A DNA stretch of 64,000 nt. Source: Metallyticus violacea. Its lineage: Eukaryota; Arthropoda; Insecta; Mantodea; Metallyticidae. The stretch spans positions 48,036,501 through 48,100,500 of the forward strand of contig CM060842.1 in the NCBI GenBank assembly GCA_030762175.1. Direction: 5' to 3'. Positions 49,401-61,400 of the stretch are shown here, piece by piece; positions within the stretch are counted from its first letter, which is position 1, and every line of letters begins with the position of its first letter. The notes below the pieces were generated by a model. That model was not told the origin of the DNA. It saw only the letters and a program-made list of their open reading frames with translations, and ran no database searches. Made by a program: the position numbers and the translations under genes.

Positions 49401-52400
49401 TGATTTATTGAGAATACAACAACGCACTGTTAAGAGACTTTCTTGTATTATTGTGAAGTAACCATTATTTCCTTCCATATCCCTGGTCCCTATCTCTCTA
49501 CTGGCTGCCATAGTTGCTTGCTCTGTCCCTAATCACTCATGCACTCACTCTCACTCAACTCAGTCACTCACTCTTTTTCTCTCTCTCTCCTGAGAGTCCT
49601 TTGTTAAATTATTGCTGGCACCCCTGCATACATTACATTTTATCAGAGAGAACAACTTAATTATCAGAGAGAAAAACTTAACAAAACTACAATCAGAAGT
49701 TTGGTGACTGTGGAAGTACCATAATTATAATTATTAAAGGAAATATTGTAACATAATACTTCACTAACTAGCAAGTTTCAAGAACTCTTGCTATCAATTA
49801 TAGCTGGTGACCAACTATGGCTGTAGGTGGACAGGTTGGAGACCTCTGTATATCACAATCACTCAATGCCTCCACCTAGTCAACCTACAACCATAGCAGT
49901 CACCAGCTAATGGTGACAGCAAGAGTTCTTGAAACATGCTCTGTAACAAATGCTATCTAGTGCAGTATTTATTACGAAATACTGACCTTTTAGGCCATAT
50001 AACTGCTGTTTTGTTATTCAGATTATTAAAGACCATTTCATTGTAGGAATGTTTCAAAGAACTGCTATTGCACAAACATATTCACCACACCCCTATCTGT
50101 CTGTAAATTCATATATAATTTCAAATTTAAAACATTAATCATATAATATGGTACAATCGAACAAAAGTCTGCAATAGACTAATACATGCTACAGGAAACA
50201 TCGCCCTCTCTTATGGCAACTCCTCAACATTTTTACAATGTCCCTTTCTTAAGACTTGAAATATACAACATGCAAAAGAAAGCATCAAAACATGACAGTG
50301 TGCTAGAATTTACTTTTTGTGTTTAGTTCTGTTGAAATCCAATATTAATTGGTTGTAATATATAAAGAGAAAATGTAATGCTTATGAAAATCAGCTGTTA
50401 AAGACTGCTGCACATCATTTTGTTCAGGACAAATATCTCCAAAGAAAAATCCACAACCAGGATGAGCAAACAGGATTATCACAATCAACACTGCTCATTG
50501 TGTTGATGCTCATGTCCTAGGGAACTGGAGGATATCAATCAAACTTTCATTAAAGTTGGATATTAGTCACAGAGGTATTCACACAACTCCTTAAGAACCT
50601 GCTCTTATGTAAAGTTTTTGCAAAACAGGTACAATGCCTTAACTGTTGAGCTAAAATCTTATCTTATGAGTATAAGCCAGCAAACACTTGGATGGTGTCA
50701 AATGAACTGTAATGATTTACTGCATGGTACTCAAATGATTAGAGGTATCATTTTAACCTATACTCCCCATCAATCAAGCATGACCCTAAACATATCAAAT
50801 GTCCAATGGAAAAAGTGGTATTGAAAGCTATTCAAAGATGGTTTAGGTCCCAAAAGAATTCTATGAAATAAGTTTTCATTACAGGTGGAAGTTTACTGAC
50901 AACTATGGAGAGTATTAGGCAGAAAGCGTCATTTCTTCCCTTATACGCATATAATACAGTCAACATTTTATTTGACAAATCTTTAATAGCTCTCTCCACA
51001 TAAGAATCAATTCAAAAATTAGTGCCCTACTACATACTGAATATACAAAGTATTAAAATACAGCAAAAAACAATACAAATTCTCAGAAATCAATAACAAA
51101 CACACAATATCTGTGATGTTACATTGGTTTCAACAAACTATTTAATAATAATGTTATGGCATAAAATATAAAATACATCATGCTTAAACTTTCAAGAAAA
51201 ATGCTGGGTTCAATACAAGAAAACTGCATTCAGGTAATTTTAGCATGAGCAAAGTTAAAAATTAATACATGGGACTAAATACAAATGCGAAGTTATGGGC
51301 ATTGTTTACTCAGAAACAAACTGATTAGTTCTGAAGCCTGTGTGTGTTTAAACTTACGCTGCTTGTGCAGGACTAGTTGTCATTAACACACTTAGTCTTC
51401 TTCCCCTGTAAAGAATGTTCTATTATACTTGCCTTATAGCACCCTATTAGGAAGATTAGGAAGGAAGCACATTTCATATTAAGCTATGAAATGTTAAGAA
51501 CTAAATAAATAAGTAAAAATTAATAATATAAGCAAATTGTGATGGTAATAATAATGGCAAATTTCTTCAGATCTTTAATTAATAGCAAGCCAAAATTCTA
51601 ATTTTATTTAGAGCCTACATATTTTGTTTATTAATACCGTGCATTCCAGTCAGTCAAGTCAGCTCTGTTACAGAGTCACAAAGTGTTTTGCTTGCAGTGC
51701 ATCAACAACTGCTCTTAATGTGCAACTGACTTTATTATTGTAAGTGAATTAAAATTACTTCAATGTAATGTCACATCAAAAGTTAACATGGAAAAACAAT
51801 ATTTGTGTATGACACCTAGCTGTAAACAGAATTTTGTAGAGCAATGCATAGATAATTTGTATAGAAATTTATGTTCTGGTTCCATATACGGACAGTATAA
51901 GAAACTTGTTCTTAGAATTAGGGAAACAACATTGATAAATGATAAATTTCTTAACCAAAAACAATACTGTCCATGAGTGAAAACATTTTGGGTTATGTCG
52001 ACCTAAACACTCTTATTGCTCCATTTGTTATACAATGTGAAGCAATAAGAGTGTTTAGGTCAACGTAACCCAAAATGTTTTCAGTCATACAATTGGTTTC
52101 ACTATAATAGTTCCTTATATAGTTTTTTAAATACTGTCCATGACCAACTGGAGGCTCTAAGGAAGGTTTTTGGAGACTATTTCACATATGTGATGTCATC
52201 ATAAATCAACCAATGAAATGAAACAAAATTTTGAATTTTGACCAAGCACAGCTCGACATTGCAGTGAAAGAAGATTTATTAAATACCTTTTATCACGCAA
52301 AGTGCATTTGACTTGTGGTCAATGTAGCCAACTCTATACCCTGACTATAGAATTCTTGAGTACACATCACTGACCACTTTCCTATGTTTTCAATAATAGT

Positions 52401-55400
52401 GCATTTACCTAACTTAACGTTATTCACTCAAGCCATTGTTTTTGCATATTCAGCCAAACAATGTGAAATCATTTTGTAAATTATGCAACAATATTGCCTA
52501 AGCAACCATAAATTTTAATAAACAGTTCAGAAGGTAAAATGTTATCAGCATTGCTTTTCTCAGTTGGTATTAGTAAATTGAATGGTAGGGATTATAATAG
52601 TCTACTTTTGTCTATTTCAGTTTCTGAATGGGTAGATACTTATAAATAAATGTAACATTTACGCAATTGTTAATATTCTGTACACAAATTTAAAATATAT
52701 ATTACTTTTATTCTTATTCTACTTATGAAATAATTCTAAACCCATATTTGGCGTTTCTCTATTGGCATTACTGATAATTGACATTCTTCTGTTATAAGAA
52801 GGCTTGAAAAAGTTAAGCACTCATAATACAATTATTACAATATTGTATGTCAAGTTAAGGGAATTATATTTAAATTCTTATTTTATTTGTTTGGATAAAT
52901 GTCCATTATGTAGTCACCAAGATAATTGGCTTATATTACTGGATTGTGAAGAAACAAAGTTTCTTAGGAAGAAGGTGGAAATGGGGAGATGGTTGAACTA
53001 CCACAGAAATTGTGGGGAAAAGGATATTGAATGTTAAAACAAGAAAAAGGATGGTAGAAGTTGGTATGTATGTAGGTAAAGTCAGAGCTAGGTGGGTGAG
53101 AAAAATTAGTAAGCAAAATAGCAAAGAATGTTTCTAGTATAAGGAGGCAGATTGAAATAGAAAGAAGGGTCCTATAACTCGGTAACCGAGTGAGTTTATA
53201 GGGCCTAGGAAATGTAGCAATAAGGAAAGTGGAGTTTAGTGTTGTATAGAGTGTAAATTGCTAATTAAATGTAACTTTAGGTAGTGAGGTATAGTGAGTT
53301 ATAAATGGGAAAATATAGGGGTTATTAAATTTGTTTGATATGGTGCCTTCTGGATTTGCCAAAGGCACTGTTGCTATTTGATATATTTTATCTGGACTTT
53401 GTATGTTAATTTTGTTAGAATATTTTGTATGTAGGAGTATTTTGATGCAATACATAGGGGTACATTTGCATTAAATTTCAATTTTAATAGAATACTGGAA
53501 CCCAAGTCTTCTGGATATTCCAGAAGGAAACTGCTGATGAGCTGAAGATGAGGGTTCAGAAATTAGTTAAATAAGTAAAATTAAGGAAAATGTATTTAAA
53601 AGGTATAAATTTAAATTATAAGGTTATTTGTGGAAATAAATTTATTCATTCATTTATTATTATTTGTAAAATAGTCCTAATTAATATCACTCGAAGGTCT
53701 GAACTTTACAGATAAATTCATTCACTATGTTCATGAATTAATTGACTATATCAGATCTTCTTGTGATATTATTTGTGATAATTTCTAAACAGTTATGGCT
53801 CTCATATTCCCTATATCTTACTGCAATTATTGTTTGTAAGGGATCATTAAAAATCAAATGTATAAAAATAGTTCCTCTCTTCACATTACACATGGTGCAA
53901 TCCATAAGTTTCCAACTTGACCATGTTAGATATGCAACAGAATGTAATTGCTTTTACTTCAATGTATCTTTCACATTTCTGGATTTGCACAGCCCAAAGC
54001 TTTGTTTACAAAATGCAGTGAAGTAGCATCCATGAACTAATTATTATCATTCAAGAGTCTCTGACTTCGAGGGTTAGATTGTTTTGAAAATGGATAATAG
54101 TCACTGAAGGCAAGGTCTGAGCTTATGGTGGCTGATCAGCTCCTGAAAGTCACAAGTAACAACAGCAGTAATGTAGGCCAGTGTATTGTCTTCAGTAGAC
54201 AAACTTGACTTGGCATCCATGCCTCTTTTCCTTGATGACTCAGTATAATTAATGCAGTAGCTCAGCATAGTACGTTCCAGTCACTGCTATATTCCTTTCT
54301 TTGAAGTCTATCATTAGAATTCCTTTGCAGTCCAAAAAAAATTGTCCCTATGATCCTCTTCATGAACTGTATGATCTTTGCCTTCCTAATGGGGCTTTAC
54401 TGTTCTTCCACATTCCAATGGTTCTAATTTTGAATGAGGATCATAGTTTTGTAGCCTGTGATGATGGATTCCAATACTGTCCTCTTTTTAAAACAGTAAA
54501 AGTTCAAAAACCTTCTGAAACATTCCAAGTGCACCTTATTTAAACTGCTGAAAGAATTTGGGGCACCCATTTTGCACTGCCCTTAAGAATATAAAGCCCC
54601 TATTTTGCAGGTATTTTTTTTTTTTTTTTAATAGTCTAACCTCACGTGGGTCATTTTCAAGGTGCTCTTTGCCCAAAAGAAATAATTTTGACCACTACTT
54701 ACAGTAGAATATCAAAGGGAAGCCTTCCCATATAGGTCATCAAGGCCTTGTTTAATATCACTGGGTAAAGATCTTTCTTTAGTTAATTAATCACTGCTCT
54801 GTGTTCAATTTTGAACATTATGCTGTATTACACAAAACATCCGACTTAAATGAGTTTCTCCAAGCAAATGAACAGCATGGTCTGAAAGGAAATGCAATAT
54901 TTACATCCTGAAATATGGTATCAGATAGAATGAACATTGCAACAATGAATCATGGCCTTCTATATCATCCTAGAAACTTATCAGCATACCTTGTAGATGA
55001 ATTAAAAGACAATATAAAAACAAAAAAATTTTAAGACTTTCAATTTAATAAGAATGCTAATTTTATTAGATGTCAGAAATGCATGAATGCATGCAGATGG
55101 ACATCAGTTTAAACTCTTCCTATAATACTGATTAATACTCTCAAAATTAAGATTTGAGTGCATGCTTTTATTAGTCAAAGTTCTGTGGGCATTTTATATA
55201 TGATAGGAGGGGGATATATTACAGCTTATTAAGACTGTAATTAAGTCCTTACCAGCTGCCAAGATCCATGCACTTGGCCAACAGATTGCTGACTGGCATA
55301 CAATATATGAAAAAAATGCAGTAGCTACCAAGAGTGTAAATCCATTATACATTCAGGGGAGAATGAAGCTCTCTTTTCTTTTAATATGAAATGATACAAT

Positions 55401-58400
55401 GCTTGCTTGCTTGCTATGAACTTCTGTCTTCTAAGACAAATTGCCAATGCAATATGAATAAATGCATTTTTCTTTAAATATGGAACTAAGAAATCTGCTC
55501 TAGAATTTACTCCAAAAATGACCTAGGATAAACACAAAAGTCTTTGGAGTAAACAATGATAGCATTCTGTTTTGCTATTGTCTGAAAGACTTGAAAATGC
55601 AAGTTCATAACATGTCAACAGTACAATGTTTTAGCAAATAGTTCCATCAATGACACAATGAGTGTCAGCACAGTGATTAAACAATTTTTATATCTTAAGA
55701 ATTCAGTCTAACTCAATATAATGAATGAAAAGAAATAATCTCTAAATAATAATTAATTGTCCCTAAATAAAAACACCGATTTTTCTGCATATTGCACATC
55801 TTGATATTTCTACATTAAACTCAACTCTCAAGAGCTCCCTGATAATGGTTCAAATAACATGCAAACGCTCACCCTTTGTTAGAATTGCTACTGATCTCCT
55901 CCTGTAGTTCATCACGTTCACTTTCTGCTGCTCTCCTTGCTCTTTCTGCACTTGCCAAATCTTCACTCATCTGCACCAGCTCAGCTTCCAAGCTCTTCAG
56001 TTTCCTCTCTGTCTCCTTTGCTGCTCCAGCTAACTCATCCCTGGATGCTCTTGCCTCTTCTGCATCCCTGGTTGCATCCTTGGCCTGTGCCTGTAATTTT
56101 TTTTTTTTTTTATTTATTTATTTGAATGCTAAGAAAATACAAACTACAAGGGACCTCCATCTATCTGGTCCAGGCCATTTTAGATGTACCCCTCACAATT
56201 ACAATTTTTACAATAATTAGTGATATGCTAATGCCTTAATCTAAATTCCAAATAAACAGAATACCAGTTATTCACTTCTATTGCATAAGACCCCAGTCCC
56301 TGGCTCATCGGCACAACGCACTGGTCAAATTAATTAGCAGCTCTGAATTAAAATTATGGCAATTAAACAAATTCCTAAACACATAACTTGCCCACCTTAC
56401 TTATATATATATGGAAACTAATGTAACACTATTAACAATATAACTAAAATAACAATAACTAGAAAGCAGAAAAGGAGAAAATACAAAAAAAAATTCACAG
56501 ATAAATAATCACTATATTTTGAATTGCTTGAGTTCTTGTCTTCTTACCATAAAAGAACTCGAGCACTTCCAAATATTAATTATTAATCTGTGACTTTTTC
56601 TTCAGTTTTATCCTTTTCTGCTTTTCTATTGTGATGCACATGCAAACACAGTTTAGAGATGAGTATGTTGATTAAATTGGTATTTTCATAGTTTTCTAAG
56701 GCTGCATACTCTAGTTTGCATTTTTATATATCTTTTAGACTAGGTTACATTTTAGTTGAATAATATACAACTTCTGCTCATATGTCCCTAATCTTTCCTT
56801 TAGTTTATAATATTCAACGTTTTATGAAGATCTTCTTATTTTTCTGCTAGTCTAGTTCTGTATTGTCCATGTTTCTGAACCATAAAAAATTTCAGAATGC
56901 TATGACCATGACCAATGTTAAAACTTTAAATTAGAGATTTTTATTTTCTATTTCAATTTTGCTATTTCTCATAATTTATGGCATTCTTTTATTGTCTATA
57001 TATTTAATAATGGTATGAAAAACAGGACTTCCAGAATATGTCCTTACATCTTGCACAGGGTTCCGCATCTCAGCAGATGGACATGCCACAGTTGACCGTG
57101 CCTATACTCCAGCTTCACTTCTTAAAACAGTTTATAAAACCTTACCTTATAATAAATGATGGCAATGTCTTCCTCCCCCAGCTAAAAAGGCATTATACCA
57201 GGTAAACACATTCTGCATGACACAATTTAGTTTGACTACTGTTACATTTCTGACTTCATTTCATTTGTTTTCTTGAATTCATTTTATGTGTGAGGATGAT
57301 TTATCTTCTTCAGTCAGCAGATTAAAAAATGGGGTCAAAATGTAATTTCGGTACCTCTATGCATTTACTATATGCTCATAAAAAAAAATCGGACCAATTA
57401 CGGGTTGCACACCAAGCTCCATTTTTCTATCATATAAAGTGGTTTCTTGTATATAATTTGGTTTTCAGATAACCAACAGTGGGTGTTCACATTACCATTT
57501 TGGTGGAAACAATCTCATCTGACCGCCATGGGTGGCTGAGGCCGTTAAGGCATGGACTCGTGAGCAGGATTGGTCTGGGATTCGAATCCCGCCAGAACTG
57601 TCCTGCCTGACTGAGGTTTTTTCCAGGTTTTCCTCAGTCCTCATAAATGGCAGGGAGGTACCCTGAACTTTGGCCTTGAACGTTTCCTTCCTTAAAAAAT
57701 CCTTTCCTAATATATCATTTCATCTCATGTACTATCAGTGTCCACCACCTGTGGTGCCTCAGTAGTAAAAAATGGGCGTTAAACACTATTAACTCTCTGA
57801 AAAGAACACAAGCTAGAGTCAAATATCCCATAAGTCACTGTTGAAATAAATTACAATAATACACACCTTGTCATAGGCAATGAACATGAATATACTCTTA
57901 AGGTTTGAATTTTAACAATTTTGTTGCTGTATGTGCAGAAGACACTAAAGCCCTAATTTCTTGTGCTAATTTTGATACTGGTTTTATTGGCAAATGTTTA
58001 ACATTTGCACCAATTTAACTTAATTTATTCTATGTAAATTATAATTAATCTGTCATCTAACACACTCTTATGCTTCACTTACTTTTAAATATGGTGGGAC
58101 CAGTTTCGAAGAGACATCCTCTCCATCTTCAACCAACTTGACGACTGGTAAGAGAAACTAACATCTATGAGCACCAGTGACTTTGCTCACTCTGAGGATG
58201 ACTCAGAGTTGTCAAGTTGGTTGAAGATGGACAGGATGTCTCTTTGAAACCAGTCCCACCGTATTCGAAAGTTCTTAAATGAACTAATTTGTTCAGTTAA
58301 AACTGTATATCTTTGCACATGTTTATTGTTTTGCACTGAACCAATAATATCAAAATTATTCACAAGATTGTGAATTGTACTTCTGGAAGATCAATGACCA

Positions 58401-61400
58401 GTGAAATTCCAAATAAATTCCTCACAAATGTGACAAGCTGATTTGTACACATAATATAATTTACACACACAAATACATTGCTCCATGCTTTCTTTGTGAA
58501 CAAATGTAAACTGGTGACTGCTCTGAAGTTGAAGGATAGACTGACACAGACAGTTGGCCATGAGTCGGGAAGGGAGAGCCGACCTTGGTCAAGATAACCC
58601 CATGCAAGTTGATATATTCTAAAAGCCTGGCAGTATAGTATAATTGAACTTTCCTTACTCTAAAGTGCTTGTTTTATTTGTAGATACTAGGGTAGGTTCA
58701 TAAGTTTCTGGCCTATCCATTTTCTAAATATAATAAAGACAAAAACTATATTTCACTTTTCAATATAGTTACCCTTTATTCCAATATACTTCTCACATCT
58801 TTGAATTAACATTTCAATTCTCCCCCAAAAATAGTCAGAAGTCTTGTCTACAAAATGGCATAAACAGTATCCATCACAAAGAGTCACACTTAAATTTTCA
58901 TCCTTAAAGGTCCTTCTTCAGTTTTGATAAGAGGAAACAGTCACTGGGAGCTAGATCTGGGCTGTAGGATGAATAGTCGATCTCCTTGAAGCCACATTTC
59001 TTCATAGTTTCTTTTGGAACAAGAGCTCTGTGCACAGGTGCATTGTCATGAAGAAAGTGCACACCACCACTCAGTTTTCCTTGCCTTTTCTCTTTGATGG
59101 AAGCACGTAGTCTATGCAGTAGGCCAACATAGTACTCCCCATTCACTGTGTGTTCCTCTCCTTAAAATCAATGAAGAGCATTCCTTCACAGTCCCAAAAG
59201 AAGAATGTGGTCATGATCTTCTTGGTTGAATGAGAGACCTTAGCCTTTAGAGGTGGTGCTTCGCCAGGTTTATGCCACTTACAGAGGCACCACAGGCAGT
59301 GGACACCGATGATACACAAAATGAAATGATATATTAGGAAAGGATTTTTTAAGGAAGGAAATGTTCTAGGTCTAGTTCCAAGCCTAAGTTTAGGGTACCT
59401 CCCTGGCATTTGCCATTTATGACTGAGGAAAATCTGGAAAACTGGAAAAAATCTCAGTCAGGGAGGACAGTCTTAGCGAGATTCGAACCCCAGAACTCCC
59501 GCCCACGAGCTCGCACCTTAAAGACCTCAGCCACCTGTGGCAGTAGAGGACCATAGTTTCATCTACTGTAACAATGGTTTGCAGAACTCCTCTCTCGTTG
59601 CATGGCAGAGCACCAACATTGCCTGACAACAGATGACTTGTTGCTGCTTTTGGACTGAGAAAAGAAGTCTAGGCACCCATCTTGCACTAACTTTATTTGT
59701 GTTTAAATGTTAATGAATAATTCAAAGGACTGTTGTTTCAGAAAGGCCCAACCTTGCTGCTATTTCTGTAACTTTGAGCCATCAGTCTTCCATAATTTCT
59801 CCTTCCACAAGAGCAACGTTTTCAGGAGCGAGCAATTCCAAGGGCCGATCTGCACGCTCTTTACCTTCAATGCTTTCTGGACCTATTTGAAAAAGTTTGG
59901 CCCATTCTTTTATGGTAGAATATAAGGGGGATGCTTTCCCATATATACCGCCCAATCGCTTTTTTTTTTTTGAGTAGTGTTTAACGCCCGTTTTCACTAC
60001 TGAGGCACCACAGGCGATCCGCCCAATCGCTGTTTAATTTAATTTCGAGTAAGTCCTTCTTTTGTGATGAACTTAATAACAGCTCGATACTCCATTTTGA
60101 ACATGTCACAATGTTCTACACATAGCCTTCCTTATGCAACTATATCTGAACAGCTAAACACAGTGGAGTGGAAGTTACAGCTGCAATTATTTGCTTAACA
60201 GATAAGATATGATACCAGATAAGGGTTTTATAAAGGCAATAATCCTTATATACCAAGTCAGAAACTTATGCACCTACCCTCGTATCTGAAAAGAAAAAGC
60301 ACACTTTGCTTTTTGAAGGTATTCTCACTTGACAAATATACTAAATTTTTTACAAACAACTATGTTGAGGCATGAATCATTTAAAAAATAGCTATGCATA
60401 AATCTTAATGATTTCATGAATTTAGAAATTACATATAGTTGAAAAAGGATGTCCCATATTAATTCCTTGGTTAATATCCCCAATGCCTATGCTGTTTGCA
60501 GTCACTTCCCAGGGCCAGCTGGCTTTGACATACATAAGTTGGCTACAAAAGCAGAGGCCATGACTGGAGTACTGGTGAATTTGTATGGGTCAGGTTTTTC
60601 TGTAGTTTCCCCTCATGCTGAAAGGTTAATGTCTCATTACTTTAGGCAAGACAGACCTTGGGCTTATTAGCATCATAATGAATTCCAGAATTCTATTCAT
60701 TATTTCAAAGACCTTAATAAATGGAATGCAACATTAAAGAATTACAAAATAAAATAGATATAAATTACTGTTACTAGGTGAAATAGCATCCTTCTTTCAA
60801 ATGAAATGAAGAGCAGATTTGTTTATTAAATTAAATTGCTTTAGTATCATCAATAAAATAGATTTAAATGAACATTAAGTTCTCTAAGGTTTTCAATTAT
60901 TTGGTTAATACATACACATAATTCCAAACATAGAAACCATTCTGCTTGCAAGAATGATTACTTGTAATGGTAATATCAGACTTTTGAACTAAATTTTATA
61001 ATTTATTTGCTAAAAAATGAAGCTTCAGAGATGTTGAATGGTTAAGATTTGAGCCTTCTTTATATTAAATAGGGCTATAAAGGAATAGTTGGTAATTCAT
61101 TATTCAAACTAATGAAAGATACTTTTTTTTTCAGTGAGTGACATATGGAGTTATTAAATTACTTAAGTAGATAACTGTTTATGTTTTTGTACATTTACAG
61201 GAAGAAAAGAAGTTAAGAAAAAAAAAAAAAAAGTGGTCTTTTCCCTCTTTTTTCCTTCCCCCCCCTCTCTCCCCCTTCCCCTCATCTATATGCACTGTCT
61301 TATACATAAAACAAAGCTGACAGTCACTTAACCCTGTATCATTAACACTGATTAGTTAAAAAAAATTTAATGTCCCTCCCCCCTCTCATTAGAAAGTTCC

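Larger units (their letters stand above)
58687..60282 (-). mobile_element. mariner transposon with both terminal repeats
   Basis: Left CTAGGGTAGGTTCATAAGTT and right (reverse complement) CGAGGGTAGGTGCATAAGTT are terminal inverted repeats, flanked by TA. Transposase parts on the minus strand: [49 protein letters not shown] (catalytic Asp) and [18 protein letters not shown] (catalytic Asp), giving the DD34D-type layout of mariner. Two SINE-B insertions and frameshifts inactivate it. Confidence 0.88.
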
